A stretch of 64,000 nucleotides of DNA from [Synechococcus] sp. NIES-970 (GCA_002356215.1 AP017959.1:1488001-1552000), one strand, 5' to 3'; numbered from the stretch's first letter, positions 1 through 9,828 are shown. Notes: generated by a model from the sequence alone, not told the origin. Made by a program: numbers and translations.

Positions 1-543
1 CACGAACTGGTTAAAGAAGTAAAACCTCTCAATCATTATATTGAACTTTTAATCCAAAACTATTTACAGGTCGAAAAATATAAGCTCATTGACGTACATG
101 GAGAAACCCTAAAGTATAATTCTGGCCTGCAAGATATTTACAACAAAGGCAGAATAATTGCAATTGGGGATGCTGTTTCTACCGTAAATTGGCTGGGAGG
201 CGAAGGTATCCGCCATGCGATGGAAAGTGCAGAAATTGCCCATGTTTTTATTTGTCAATTTCTCGAAGGCAAAATAAATAATTTCGATGGTTATCAGCAA
301 CAGATGAAGTCTACTTTTTTGGCAAAGTGGAATATGTGTGAGAAGTTGGCCAACAAAAAATATACCCAAGATACTGATGCTCTCATAAACAGAGTTTTTT
401 CTTACCTTGAAGGGCTAAAATTAGAAGATGTAGTTGATATTTTATTTTATTATAAATTCGAAAAAATCTCTAAGGGTTTAGGGGCTTTTGTTTTGAGAAA
501 ATTACGGTCGTTTTTTAGGAAAAAAATCTGGGGCCGTCAATGA
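1..543 (+). CDS. FAD-dependent oxidoreductase, geranylgeranyl reductase-like (C-terminal part)
   Basis: The reading frame is open from the first base to a TGA at 541-543, so the gene starts left of the window and only about 180 C-terminal residues are visible. Around 151-225 the translation has a GDAVSTVNWLGGEGIRHAM stretch. That is the last FAD-contacting motif (GDA followed by a glycine-rich helix start) of the geranylgeranyl reductase / aromatic-ring hydroxylase flavoprotein superfamily, which reduces or oxygenates isoprenoid and aromatic substrates. The tail after it is lysine-rich and basic. The stretch is clearly more AT-rich than the rest of the window and has no HIP1 site, which may mean later acquisition. 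The substrate cannot be told, because the N-terminal dinucleotide-binding half is missing. Geranylgeranyl reductase proper (chlP) seems unlikely given the divergent tail. Confidence 0.6.
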   Translation, partial: HELVKEVKPLNHYIELLIQNYLQVEKYKLIDVHGETLKYNSGLQDIYNKGRIIAIGDAVSTVNWLGGEGIRHAMESAEIAHVFICQFLEGKINNFDGYQQQMKSTFLAKWNMCEKLANKKYTQDTDALINRVFSYLEGLKLEDVVDILFYYKFEKISKGLGAFVLRKLRSFFRKKIWGRQ

Positions 544-922
544 ATCTTATGAGTCTTGTTCTCTGCCTCGCCATTAGGGTCTCTGAACCTGGACTAATAC
601 CTCGGGTTTTTGGCTCCCCTAGAAAAATTTCACTTTGAGGATTCAGAGCCTTCGACCCTAGTTTCGTTAGCGATGATGGTTAGGGCCGAATCGTCCGCTA
701 CTATACTGCATATCTTGTTGTGCATAGGCCCAGCGCTTTTTTTGGGGGGACCCTGGGCGATCGCCAAATATTCCCCAGTTGAGTATCTAAATCTGAAAAA
801 TTTAGTTTATCCTAAGGGGATAGCTATTTGGCCTTGATAGTGGTTCATAGCTAACCTTTTTTAGTCCACTCGATATAGAGATTTTTTTCTAGACCAATAT
901 TTTCACGCCAAGGGAGCGGGAA
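544..922. other. Intergenic region upstream of leuA
   Basis: This 379-base spacer separates the flavoprotein fragment from leuA. It has one HIP1 site near 757. A short inverted repeat (GGTT...AACC) followed by six T lies at about 842-865 and could be a weak terminator or leader hairpin. An open frame with a possible ATG at 673 (54 codons) has a single hydrophobic stretch, but it lacks a ribosome-binding site and any recognisable family, so I did not annotate it. Confidence 0.4.
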
Positions 923-2527
923 ATGATGAACAACCAAGACGATCGCATTATTATTTTCGACACAACTTTACGGGATGGTGAACAATCTCCGGGGGCAACC
1001 CTCAACGGAGACGAAAAACTGGCGATCGCCCGGGCCCTTGCACGACTTGGTGTAGACGTTATTGAAGCCGGTTTTCCCCGGGCGAGTCGGGGAGATTTTG
1101 ATGCCGTACAGCGCATCGCCGCTGAAGTGGGTACCGAGACAGGGCCGATTATCTGCGGTTTAGCCCGGGCCACCAAAGGGGACATCGAAGCCGCTGGCAA
1201 CGCCCTCAAACCCGCGTTTAAGCACCGGATTCACACCTTTATCGCCACCTCTGACATTCACCTCGAATACAAACTCCGCAAAACCCGCAAAGAAGTGCTG
1301 GAAATTGCGCCGGAGATGGTGGCCTACGCGAAAACCTTCACCAATGATGTGGAATTTTCCCCAGAGGATGCAGGCCGCTCTGATCCCGAGTTTCTTTACC
1401 AGATTCTCGAAGCCGTCATCGATGCGGGGGCGACCACCGTCAATATTCCTGACACCGTTGGCTACACAACCCCGGCAGAATTTGGCGCCTTGATCAAAGG
1501 CATCAAAGAAAATGTGCCCAACATCGACAGGGCGATTATTTCAGTCCATGGTCACAATGATCTGGGCTTAGCTGTAGCCAATTTTCTCGAAGCGGTGAAA
1601 AATGGCGCCCGCCAACTGGAATGTACGATCAATGGTATCGGTGAGCGGGCTGGCAACGCCGCCCTTGAAGAGCTGGTAATGGGCCTCCATGTACGGCGGC
1701 AGTATTTCAACCCATTCCTCGGTCGTCCGGTGGATTCTGAAGTCCCCCTCACAAACATCAATACCAAAGAGATCTACAAAACCTCCCGTCTGGTATCTAA
1801 TTTGACGGGGCTTTCGGTGCAGGCCAACAAGGCGATCGTGGGCCTCAATGCCTTTGCCCATGAGTCGGGTATTCATCAGGATGGCGTCCTGAAAAATAAA
1901 CTCACCTATGAGATTATGGACGCCCAATCCATTGGTTTAACCGACAACCAAATTATTTTGGGTAAGCACTCTGGCCGTAATGCCTTCCGCACCCGTCTCG
2001 CAGAATTGGGCTTTGAGCTTTCGGACAATGACCTCAACAAAGCGTTTCTCCGCTTTAAAGATCTCGCCGACAAGAAAAAAGAAATTACGGATTGGGATCT
2101 AGAGGCGATCGTCAAGGACGAAACCCAACAGCCCCCCGAGCTGTTCCGTTTAGAACTGGTGCAGGTTTCCTGTGGTGACAACGCCCAACCCACGGCAACC
2201 ATTGCCATTCGTACTCCTGATGGAAAAGAGCTGACCGATGCAGCGATCGGGACAGGGCCAGTAGATGCGATTTATAAGGCCATTAACCGGGTTGTGCAGG
2301 TTCCCAATGAACTCATCGAATATTCCGTACAGTCGGTGACTGCTGGCATTGATGCGATTGGTGAAGTGACCATTCGCTTACGCCATGAAGGACGGATTTA
2401 TTCGGGTCACGCGGCAAATACCGACATTATCGTGGCTTCAGCCCGGGCTTATATTAGTGCCCTAAATCGGCTCTATGCTGCGCTCCAGGAAGATGTTTCT
2501 ACAAACACAGCCAGAGCGTCCTTATAG
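923..2527 (+). CDS. leuA: 2-isopropylmalate synthase
   Basis: It condenses acetyl-CoA with 2-ketoisovalerate to 2-isopropylmalate, the committed step of leucine synthesis, in the cytoplasm. The 534-residue length fits the bacterial LeuA family. The N-terminal TIM barrel opens with the [12 protein letters not shown] signature (about residues 13-25), which holds the metal-binding Asp and catalytic Arg. The [12 protein letters not shown] metal motif and a [13 protein letters not shown] motif follow near residues 210-250. The last 130 or so residues form the allosteric leucine-binding domain, so feedback inhibition by leucine is expected. A purine-rich AAGGGAGCGGGAA precedes two adjacent ATG codons at 923 and 926, and either could start. 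The gene stands alone; leuC is 4.3 kb downstream, beyond the signalling pair, and leuB and leuD are not in the window. Confidence 0.95.
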   Translation: MMNNQDDRIIIFDTTLRDGEQSPGATLNGDEKLAIARALARLGVDVIEAGFPRASRGDFDAVQRIAAEVGTETGPIICGLARATKGDIEAAGNALKPAFKHRIHTFIATSDIHLEYKLRKTRKEVLEIAPEMVAYAKTFTNDVEFSPEDAGRSDPEFLYQILEAVIDAGATTVNIPDTVGYTTPAEFGALIKGIKENVPNIDRAIISVHGHNDLGLAVANFLEAVKNGARQLECTINGIGERAGNAALEELVMGLHVRRQYFNPFLGRPVDSEVPLTNINTKEIYKTSRLVSNLTGLSVQANKAIVGLNAFAHESGIHQDGVLKNKLTYEIMDAQSIGLTDNQIILGKHSGRNAFRTRLAELGFELSDNDLNKAFLRFKDLADKKKEITDWDLEAIVKDETQQPPELFRLELVQVSCGDNAQPTATIAIRTPDGKELTDAAIGTGPVDAIYKAINRVVQVPNELIEYSVQSVTAGIDAIGEVTIRLRHEGRIYSGHAANTDIIVASARAYISALNRLYAALQEDVSTNTARASL

Positions 2528-2700
2528 AGATCGAAACTCTCTGTTGCGGGTTACTGTTGCAAAGAAGCTCACAGATTCCAATTTTTCTGGATTTCTCTTG
2601 TTGGTAAGGAAGTCAGGGGAGTTTGATAGCGAGACTTACTCTTTAATAGCTAGCTGAGAATCATTTGATTTAGCGCCACCTGATTTTCTCAAAAATAGCA

Positions 2701-2745
2701 AAAGCCAAAAGATTTCTGTATGACAGAAATCTTTTGGCTTTTTTT
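2701..2745. terminator. Bidirectional intrinsic terminator between leuA and the LOV-GGDEF gene
   Basis: A perfect 19-base stem (2701-2719 with 2723-2741, core GCCAAAAGATTTCTGT) has an ATG loop and runs into a T tract. The complementary A tract on the left gives a T tract on the other strand. It sits between convergent leuA and the gene ending at 2760, so it probably stops both transcripts. Confidence 0.9.
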
Positions 2746-2759
2746 ATACTTCCTGTTAA

Positions 2760-5117
2760 TCAGCTTTCGAGTACCTGGGGCAACTCAAAAATTTCTGACC
2801 GGGCACGTCCTTTTGCCTTAGCGCGGTACATGGCAAGATCTGCATCTCGGAGAATCTCCGTTGCGCTCAAGTAGGTTTTGAGGTCAGCGACAATGCCGAT
2901 ACTGACTTGGACATAGATATCTTCTTCCCCCAGTTTAATGGGAGTTTCTAGGGCTTTATGGATACGTTGGGCAACTTGGAAAGCACTTTGGGTTTCGGCG
3001 ATATCTTTCAGGAGAACGACAAATTCGTCCCCTCCCAGACGCGCTAGGGTATCTGTTTCTCGGAAGCAGGGGCAAATGCGCTTGGCAAATTCTCGGAGAA
3101 GTTGATCACCCACAAGGTGGCCCAGACGATCATTAATCGCTTTGAAATAGTCTAGATCGAGAAACAAGAGGGCATTGCGATGGTGGGGGTAGCGGTGCTG
3201 TTGTTTGAGCACTTGTTCGAGGCGTTCTTCGAGGAGAGTGCGATTCGGTAAGCCTGTGAGGTGATCATAGAAGGCTTCTTGGACGAGGCGTTGTTCGATT
3301 TGTTTGCGATCGCTAATATCGACCATCTGCCGGATCACATGCAGGGGATTCCCCTCGGCATCCCGTACGAGAGCCACTTGGACAAGGGCATGGACTTCGT
3401 GACCATCCTGGGCGATGTAACGTTTTTCGCGATGAAATTCTTGGCGATCGCCCTGGCGTAATGCTGCGTTGAGGCGTTGTTCTTCCGGAAGGTCATCGGG
3501 ATGGGTTAGGTCTTCACAAGTTTTTTGGAGAAGGGCATCTTGCTCATAGCCGATGATATTACACCAGGCTTGGTTGACCTGTTCATAGCGGCCATCAAGG
3601 TTAGTGATTGCCATACCAATGGGGGCGAGGTAAAAAACTTGGCGGAATTGCTCTTCTGTTTTTTGGAGGTTGGCAGCGGCGGCTTTTTCTTGACTCACGT
3701 CGGTTTGAATGCCGATAAAGTGGGTCAAGTAGCCCCCTTGATCACGTACCGGAAAAACATGGAGCGCGTTCCAAAAAGGTTCGCCAGTTTTGCGGTAGTT
3801 GCGGAGGGTAACGCTACAATCTTGACCTTTGAGGATCGCCGCCCGCAGTTGCGTGAGGGGAGGCTGCTGGCGATCATTGCCCTGGAGGAAGTTGCAGTTA
3901 CGCCCAATAATCTCAGTGGCTGAGTAGCCAGTAATGGTCTCAAAACCTCGGTTTACATAGATCACAGGATTATCTTCAGCTTGGGCATCGGTAATTACGA
4001 CGCCTTGACGGATGGCATTAATGGAGTGGTGGAGGAGATTCATTTCTGCCGCTTGAGATTCTCGCTCAATGCTGCTGGAGAGGACATTGGCGATCGCCTG
4101 GAGAAAATAGAGTTCATCTCCACTAAAATCACGCTCTTCTGTGCTGTAGACGGCCAGCACTCCCCAGGGCTGATCCGGTGGGCCGATAATGATACTCACG
4201 CCGCTGACGACATGGTAGTTGTGGAGTAATGTTTCCCCTCGAAAGCGCGTTTCAAGGCGCAAGTCTGTAATACTCACCGAGCTTTTTTGCTCAAGGGTAT
4301 AACCCACATGACTATTGGGGCCAGTATGCACTGTCACCGCACCAATGAGATCCGCAGGCCAACCAAAACCCGCTGCGAGAATGCAAAGGGGGGTTTTTTC
4401 TTGTTTGGCATAAATGCAGCTGTAGGGCACTTCGAGGGTACGGGCGACAAAAATTGCGGCCTGTCGCAGGAGCTTTGGGAAATCAGAATTGTTGAGACTA
4501 ATGCCCCCTAGTTTGGCGATCGCCGACTGTTGACGCACCTGTTGCCGTAGTTGTTGTTCTGTCAAAAACTGCTCACTCTCATCGAGAATAAACATCAGCA
4601 CCTGGTTGGGGGCGATGAAAACATATTCGGCCCGGAGATATAGATTCAGACGGGGAAACTGGAGCCGCTGACTCGTTGAAATAGATCCTTTGAGGCAATT
4701 GTTGAGGTGATAGTAGAGGGTCGGCAACGCAGAAAACACTTTCCGGGGTTGCTGACCAAGACTCAAAGACGGTTGCTGGAGTGCCTGACTGTTGAAGCGA
4801 GCCGCCGCTGGGTTAAAGTCCAAGAGGTGCAGTTCTTCCTCCACGGCTTGCCAACGGTAACAGGGAATCGGGAGAGAAAAATATTCCTGGTATTGCTGGC
4901 TGTACTGTTGATCGTACTGCTCCTTGACCTGATGATATTGTTGTAGGGCTTCACGGTATTGCCGCGCAATTTGCTCCTTGTCTGCCTCTAAGGTGGCGAT
5001 CGCCGCTGCTTGCTTTTCTAATAGGGCGATCGCCTGGGCATAGCCGTCCAGCAACCAAGCGACACCGCCCGCCGTCATCGGTAATTGCCCCTTGAGATTT
5101 GGCACTTTATTCGCCAT
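2760..5117 (-). CDS. LOV-PAS-GGDEF diguanylate cyclase, probable blue-light sensor
   Basis: This 785-residue cytoplasmic protein should make cyclic di-GMP in response to light. The order is: N-terminal glutamine-rich coiled coil (about 25-80), a PAS-like segment (80-185), a GAF domain (about 205-350), a LOV-type PAS domain (about 362-478), a second PAS (483-605) and a GGDEF domain (615-780). The LOV domain carries GRNCNFLQG with the adduct-forming Cys408, and also NYRK (Asn440), FWN (Asn450) and GIQTDV (Gln471), the residues that hold FMN in phototropin LOV domains. The cyclase has an intact GGDEF at 695-699 and an upstream RETD (686-689) in the position of the RxxD inhibitory site, so product feedback is likely. 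There is no EAL domain and no membrane segment. It is divergent from a receiver-histidine kinase gene. The GAF domain shows no obvious bilin-binding cysteine. Light control is inferred from the residues. Confidence 0.85.
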   Translation of the reverse strand: MANKVPNLKGQLPMTAGGVAWLLDGYAQAIALLEKQAAAIATLEADKEQIARQYREALQQYHQVKEQYDQQYSQQYQEYFSLPIPCYRWQAVEEELHLLDFNPAAARFNSQALQQPSLSLGQQPRKVFSALPTLYYHLNNCLKGSISTSQRLQFPRLNLYLRAEYVFIAPNQVLMFILDESEQFLTEQQLRQQVRQQSAIAKLGGISLNNSDFPKLLRQAAIFVARTLEVPYSCIYAKQEKTPLCILAAGFGWPADLIGAVTVHTGPNSHVGYTLEQKSSVSITDLRLETRFRGETLLHNYHVVSGVSIIIGPPDQPWGVLAVYSTEERDFSGDELYFLQAIANVLSSSIERESQAAEMNLLHHSINAIRQGVVITDAQAEDNPVIYVNRGFETITGYSATEIIGRNCNFLQGNDRQQPPLTQLRAAILKGQDCSVTLRNYRKTGEPFWNALHVFPVRDQGGYLTHFIGIQTDVSQEKAAAANLQKTEEQFRQVFYLAPIGMAITNLDGRYEQVNQAWCNIIGYEQDALLQKTCEDLTHPDDLPEEQRLNAALRQGDRQEFHREKRYIAQDGHEVHALVQVALVRDAEGNPLHVIRQMVDISDRKQIEQRLVQEAFYDHLTGLPNRTLLEERLEQVLKQQHRYPHHRNALLFLDLDYFKAINDRLGHLVGDQLLREFAKRICPCFRETDTLARLGGDEFVVLLKDIAETQSAFQVAQRIHKALETPIKLGEEDIYVQVSIGIVADLKTYLSATEILRDADLAMYRAKAKGRARSEIFELPQVLES

Positions 5118-5698
5118 ACAATTCCCTTTTCTCGTGCAATGCGCTTAAAACTTGTGTCACAAAACTTGCCTTGAGCCTTTTTCCATGGCATTCATTTCAG
5201 ACGACGAAGACCTGTCACGTCATAGATGGCCTAAGAATTAATCTGTAACAAAACTTTGCGTAATAGCTTACTTAATTGATTTAAAAAATTTACTATCAAT
5301 TTTTCAAAGATTCAGCTTTCTATTTTAGCAAATTTTCTTTGATTTTCTAAGATAGGCCATGCAAAGGGAAACTCACATACCAATCATATCTTCTATTCCT
5401 GAGGGAAATATCAAGCGAAAAAGTGAATTTTAAGCATCAAAAAATATGCTTTTTTAGGAAAAATTACTTAGTCAAAATTCAAAAATTATTCTCGCTACTA
5501 GATATTTGACCTCGCCCATTTTTGCTAACTCCATCAAGACCCTGGGGGAAATGACTGACTCCGGTATAATGGGATCAAATAACTAGGTTACTTAATTTTT
5601 AATTTTTACGATTAGATTACTCTTTAGAAGTCAATCAAGCTATTAATAAGAGTTTTTTCTGAAAGTAGCATCAAAAAATAGCAGCCCCATGATCAACA
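5118..5698. other. AT-rich divergent intergenic region between two signalling genes
   Basis: This 581-base spacer has no HIP1 site and is unusually AT-rich in 5250-5500. It separates the divergent LOV-GGDEF and receiver-kinase genes and so must hold both promoters. A perfect TATAAT lies at 5565-5570 on the plus strand. I see no small gene and no convincing hairpin. Confidence 0.5.
5565..5570 (+). promoter_or_regulatory. Candidate -10 box for the receiver-histidine kinase gene
   Basis: A perfect TATAAT lies 128 bases before the start codon. No good TTGACA occurs at the matching -35 distance, so the promoter may need an activator or be only partly consensus. The implied 5' untranslated region is about 120 bases. 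Confidence 0.45.
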
Positions 5699-6805
5699 AT
5701 GCTGTCATTTGATAACCGTGATCGCGTTCTTGTGGTTGATGATTCTCCCGATAATCTCCTGTTAATTCAGAGTATTTTAGAGGATGAAGATCTCGACCTT
5801 GTGACCGTCAGCAATGGGAATGAAGCCCTGGATTTGATGGCTCGGCAACCCTTTCATTTAGTGTTGTTGGATGTAATGATGCCGCAAATTGACGGCTTTG
5901 AAATGACCAGACGCATCCGCAAAGATCCCAATCTTCCTTACATCCCGATTTTGTTAATTACAGCCCATGCCCAGCCCAGTGTCGCCCTTGGGTTAGATAT
6001 TGGCGCCGATGATTTTATCCGTAAGCCCGTAGAGATTGATGAGCTGATTGCGCGGGTGCGATCGCTGTTGCGATTCAAGCATACGGTAGATGAAAAAAAT
6101 ATGATTGTCCGCCAGCGGGAAGATTTTGCCTCCCGGTTGACCCATGATATGCGTACTCCATTAATTGCTGCCGACCGGATGCTGAACTTGATGTTGCAGG
6201 GGGCCCTGGGAGAGCTATCAGCGCCGATGGTGGAAGTGTTGCGTACCATGTCCCGCAGTAATGCGAACTTGTTGGAGATGGTGAACAACATTTTGGAGGT
6301 TTATCGCTACGAGTCGGAACGAAAAACGTTTTATTTCAGCCGCATTGATCTCACAACGATCATCGGCAATGTGTTGGCGGAGCTGCGGCCCCTTGCCGAG
6401 GAAAAGCAACTGCAACTCTGGGGAAAGCTACCCCCAGAGTCGGTTTGGATCGAGGGCGATCGCCTAGCGATTCATCGGGTGTTGGTGAATTTAGTCAGTA
6501 ACGCGATCAAATTCACCGAACAGGGGGAAATAATCATTACCTTGACGCAATTAGAAACGCAGCAGGTACAAATTCAAGTGAGCGATACGGGCATTGGCAT
6601 TAGTCCCGAAGACCAAGGGGAAGTCTTTGAGCGGTTCCGCCCGGGCAAACATTACAACGGCGGCAGCGGCCTGGGCCTGCATTTATCAAAACTGATCGTC
6701 GAAGCTCACCAAGGGCAAATCACCCTAGAATCTCACCCCCAGCAGGGCAGTACCTTTGCGATCGCCTTGCCTCTCTCCCAAAGTACGGAAAAAAAAGTTG
6801 TATGA
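5699..6805 (+). CDS. Hybrid response regulator receiver-histidine kinase
   Basis: The 368-residue protein starts with a receiver domain: acidic pair Asp14-Asp15, phosphoacceptor Asp58 in LLDVMMP, conserved Thr88 and Lys109. A histidine kinase follows: dimerisation helix with His149 in LTHDMRTPL, N box near NLVSNAIKF, G1 box DTGIGIS and G2 box GSGLGLHLSK. It has no membrane segment and no sensor domain, so its input is probably phosphotransfer to the N-terminal receiver from another kinase. Such REC-HK proteins are common in cyanobacteria. It is transcribed away from the LOV diguanylate cyclase. The ATG at 5699 has no clear Shine-Dalgarno sequence, and a seven-codon reading frame overlaps it from an ATG at 5689. 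The gene ends 50 bases before leuC. Its partner proteins and target are unknown. Confidence 0.9.
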   Translation: MLSFDNRDRVLVVDDSPDNLLLIQSILEDEDLDLVTVSNGNEALDLMARQPFHLVLLDVMMPQIDGFEMTRRIRKDPNLPYIPILLITAHAQPSVALGLDIGADDFIRKPVEIDELIARVRSLLRFKHTVDEKNMIVRQREDFASRLTHDMRTPLIAADRMLNLMLQGALGELSAPMVEVLRTMSRSNANLLEMVNNILEVYRYESERKTFYFSRIDLTTIIGNVLAELRPLAEEKQLQLWGKLPPESVWIEGDRLAIHRVLVNLVSNAIKFTEQGEIIITLTQLETQQVQIQVSDTGIGISPEDQGEVFERFRPGKHYNGGSGLGLHLSKLIVEAHQGQITLESHPQQGSTFAIALPLSQSTEKKVV

Positions 6806-6855
6806 TTGGAACTCTGCACAGAAATACTATTGGCGTGATTTTATAATTTCAATCC

Positions 6856-8259
6856 ATGAGCAAAGGCACTCTTTTTGATAAGGTTTGGGACTTACACACT
6901 GTTAAAGTTTTACCCTCGGGCCAAACCCAACTTTTTATCGGGCTGCACCTGATTCACGAAGTTACCAGCCCCCAGGCCTTTGCCATGCTCCGTGACCGGG
7001 GACTGCAGGTGATGTACCCAGAGCGGACAGTGGCCACAGTCGATCATATCGTGCCCACCGAAAACCAGGCGCGGCCCTTCGCAGATCCCCTCGCCGAGGC
7101 GATGATGCAGGAATTAGAAAAAAATACCGCTGCCAACAAAATTCGTTTTTATAATGTCGGCTCCGGCAATCAGGGCATCGTCCATGTCATTGCCCCAGAA
7201 CAGGGTTTAACTCAGCCGGGGATGACCGTTGCCTGTGGTGATTCCCATACGTCTACCCACGGCGCTTTTGGGGCGATCGCCTTCGGCATTGGCACCTCCC
7301 AAGTGCGGGATGTACTCGCCTCCCAAACCTTGGCTCTGGCGAAATTGAAAGTCCGCAAAATCGAAGTCAACGGCGATCTTCAACCCGGTGTCTATGCTAA
7401 GGACGTCATTTTACATATCATCCGTAAACTAGGCGTTAAAGGGGGCGTCGGCTATGCCTATGAGTATGCCGGCAGCACCTTCGAAAAAATGTCCATGGAA
7501 GAACGGATGACTGTCTGTAATATGGCGATCGAGGGGGGCGCTCGCTGCGGTTATGTTAACCCCGATCAAGTGACCTATGACTATTTAAAAGACCGGCCCT
7601 TTGCCCCTAAAGGAGAAGCTTGGGAAAAGGCGATCGCCTGGTGGGAAAGCCTCCGCAGTGAACCCGATGCCGAATATGACGATGTGGTCACCTTCAATGC
7701 GGCAGATATTGCCCCAACAGTCACCTGGGGGATTACCCCTGGCCAAGGCATTGGGGTAGATGAGCCCGTACCGACCCCAGAGATGATGCCTGCTGATGAG
7801 CAAGTATTGGCAGCCGAAGCCTATCAATATATGCAGCTCCAGCCTGGACAACCAATCAAAGGGACAAAAATTGATGTGTGTTTTATCGGCAGTTGCACCA
7901 ATGGACGCCTGAGCGATCTCCAGGAAGCGGCGAAGTATGCCAAGGGCCACAAGGTTGCCCCTGGGGTAAAAGCGTTTGTGGTACCGGGTTCCGAACAGGT
8001 CAAAAAACAGGCTGAAGCTGAAGGGCTAGATAAAATTTTCACAGCAGCAGGCTTTGAATGGCGTGAACCGGGCTGCTCGATGTGCTTGGCGATGAACCCC
8101 GATAAACTTGAAGGGGATCAAATCAGTGCCTCTTCCTCGAACCGTAACTTTAAAGGGCGACAAGGTTCCAGCACTGGGCGCACCCTTTTAATGAGTCCAG
8201 CGATGGTGGTGGCGGCAGCAGTCACAGGCCAAGTCACCGATGTCCGGGAACTGAGCTAA
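6856..8259 (+). CDS. leuC: 3-isopropylmalate dehydratase large subunit
   Basis: With LeuD it isomerises 2-isopropylmalate to 3-isopropylmalate using a [4Fe-4S] cluster. The 467 residues match the aconitase-type LeuC family. Visible motifs are [20 protein letters not shown] near residue 130, FIGSCTNGR near 345 with the first cluster cysteine, and [13 protein letters not shown] near 405 with the CxxC pair. The [12 protein letters not shown] motif follows at about 430. leuD is not next to it, which is common in cyanobacteria. The 50-base gap after the receiver-kinase gene allows read-through but may hold its own promoter. A hairpin follows the stop codon. Confidence 0.95.
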   Translation: MSKGTLFDKVWDLHTVKVLPSGQTQLFIGLHLIHEVTSPQAFAMLRDRGLQVMYPERTVATVDHIVPTENQARPFADPLAEAMMQELEKNTAANKIRFYNVGSGNQGIVHVIAPEQGLTQPGMTVACGDSHTSTHGAFGAIAFGIGTSQVRDVLASQTLALAKLKVRKIEVNGDLQPGVYAKDVILHIIRKLGVKGGVGYAYEYAGSTFEKMSMEERMTVCNMAIEGGARCGYVNPDQVTYDYLKDRPFAPKGEAWEKAIAWWESLRSEPDAEYDDVVTFNAADIAPTVTWGITPGQGIGVDEPVPTPEMMPADEQVLAAEAYQYMQLQPGQPIKGTKIDVCFIGSCTNGRLSDLQEAAKYAKGHKVAPGVKAFVVPGSEQVKKQAEAEGLDKIFTAAGFEWREPGCSMCLAMNPDKLEGDQISASSSNRNFKGRQGSSTGRTLLMSPAMVVAAAVTGQVTDVRELS

Positions 8260-8279
8260 ATAATTTTCCTTAAAGTTGA

Positions 8280-8316
8280 TTTTCCCTAGCCCCTCCAGTG
8301 GAGAGACTAGGGAAAA
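8280..8316. other. Hairpin between convergent leuC and fba
   Basis: A 10-base inverted repeat (TTTTCCCTAG at 8280-8289, CTAGGGAAAA at 8307-8316) encloses a second inverted repeat (CTCC AGT GGAG). No T tract follows on either strand, so it may be a 3'-end stabilising structure or a weak terminator rather than a canonical one. Confidence 0.5.
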
Positions 8317-8417
8317 GATGCTACATAAAAAAATTGAGCCCTATTTCTTCAAGAAACAAGACTCAAAAAATTCAATGCAAGGCGATCGCCTTACATTACC
8401 TACAAGAAAAATTCAAC

Positions 8418-9491
8418 CTAGGCTTTAACTGCAGTCTTGGCAGCAAGTTCACCAGTGGCGTACTTCTTCGCAAAATCATCCAAAGCAACTTGCTTGATCT
8501 TGCTTGCGTTACCCGCACACCAGAATTCTTGGTAGCGATCGCGGCAGACCTGTTGCATGTACTTGATGGAGGGCTTGAGGAAGTGACGGGGGTCAAAGTT
8601 CTTGGGATCCTTCATCGCTGCTTCCCGAATCGCCGCAGTAATCGCGAGGCGGTTGTCGGTGTCGATGTTCACTTTGCGCACACCGCTCTTGATGCCCTTT
8701 TGAATTTCTTCAACGGGTACACCATAGGTTTCGGGAATTGCACCACCGTGAGCGTTGATCATGTCTAGCCATTCCTGGGGAACGGAAGAAGAACCGTGCA
8801 TCACGAGGTGAGTGTTGGGAAGTTTCGCGTGGATTTCAGCGATGCGGCTGATGGCGAGGATTTCACCGGTAGGCTTACGGGTAAATTTGTAAGCACCATG
8901 GCTGGTCCCAATGGCAACGGCGAGGGCATCCACTTGGGTGCGCTCAACGAATTCAACGGCTTCATCGGGATCAGTGAGCAGTTGGGAGTGGTCGAGCTTA
9001 CCTTCGAAACCGTGACCATCTTCAGCTTCACCCATGCCAGTTTCGAGGGAACCGAGACAGCCGAGTTCACCTTCGACGGAAGCACCGACGGAGTGGGCTA
9101 CTTTGACAACTTCTGCGGTGACAGCAACGTTGTATTCAAAGCTAGCGGGGGTTTTGGCGTCAGCTTCGAGGGAACCGTCCATCATCACGGAGGTAAAACC
9201 GTTGCGGATCGCAGAGTAACAGGTTGCGGGGCTGTTACCGTGGTCTTGGTGCATTGCAACGGGGATGTGGGGGTAAGTTTCCACAGCGGCAAGCACGAGG
9301 TGACGGAGGAAGTTTTCCCCGGCATAACTACGGGCACCACGGGACGCTTGGAGAATTACGGGGCTATCGGTCTCATCAGCAGCCTGCATGATGGACAGAA
9401 TCTGTTCCATGTTATTGACGTTAAACGCCGGAATGCCGTAACCATTTTCTGCTGCGTGATCTAAGAGCAAACGCATTGGGACGAGAGCCAT
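8418..9491 (-). CDS. fba: Fructose-bisphosphate aldolase, class II
   Basis: This zinc-dependent aldolase interconverts fructose 1,6-bisphosphate (and in the Calvin cycle sedoheptulose 1,7-bisphosphate) with triose phosphates. Its 357 residues show the zinc-binding HQDHGNS motif near residue 82, EGELGCLGS with a further metal or substrate ligand near 140, a [10 protein letters not shown] motif near 235 and [13 protein letters not shown] near 275. This is the longer class IIB form typical of cyanobacteria and proteobacteria. A strong AGGAGG Shine-Dalgarno sequence sits seven bases before the ATG, which settles the start. It is a single gene facing leuC. High expression is expected because the enzyme serves carbon fixation. 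Confidence 0.95.
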   Translation of the reverse strand: MALVPMRLLLDHAAENGYGIPAFNVNNMEQILSIMQAADETDSPVILQASRGARSYAGENFLRHLVLAAVETYPHIPVAMHQDHGNSPATCYSAIRNGFTSVMMDGSLEADAKTPASFEYNVAVTAEVVKVAHSVGASVEGELGCLGSLETGMGEAEDGHGFEGKLDHSQLLTDPDEAVEFVERTQVDALAVAIGTSHGAYKFTRKPTGEILAISRIAEIHAKLPNTHLVMHGSSSVPQEWLDMINAHGGAIPETYGVPVEEIQKGIKSGVRKVNIDTDNRLAITAAIREAAMKDPKNFDPRHFLKPSIKYMQQVCRDRYQEFWCAGNASKIKQVALDDFAKKYATGELAAKTAVKA

Positions 9492-9828
9492 AGATGTCCT
9501 CCTATCTTACTTGCTTATTTTATTCGTTGTTTTGTCAAGAAAATTAATTCTCTTATCTGTCAATCTTAAGATACATTCACCCTTTTGACGAATGGTTGAC
9601 TGCTGTTTAGGCGATCGCCTGACGGATACCTAAAGGCTTTGCTTGGATTCTTCGAGATTTCTTATCGGTGGGCCAAAGTTAAAACAATTGTATTGATATT
9701 TCCAAAAAAGAGTCAGAAAAGCGAGCGGGCGATCGCCGTCGGAGCCCATCCAGCAAAAAGGAGTGATTTTTCCTAGAAGCAGTCCAACAAAAAATTAAAG
9801 TCCTTAAACTATGGGCACAATTGATGTA
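9492..9828. other. Intergenic region between smpB and fba
   Basis: This 337-base spacer lies between two minus-strand genes. It contains two GGCGATCGCC sites near 9611 and 9729. On the minus strand two TTGACA hexamers (complements at 9558-9563 and 9533-9538) lie 40-75 bases before fba and could be -35 elements of its promoter, although no good -10 box is at standard spacing. I see no gene. Confidence 0.4.

Noticed and set aside
610-837. 75-codon open frame from TTG (or 54 codons from ATG at 673) upstream of leuA, with one hydrophobic stretch
   Set aside because: No ribosome-binding site, no recognisable family, includes a poly-G/poly-T run; more likely leader sequence.
8298-9464. Long plus-strand open frames antisense to fba
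   Set aside because: They lie entirely opposite a clear aldolase gene; a low density of stops in the opposite strand of a GC-rich conserved gene explains them.
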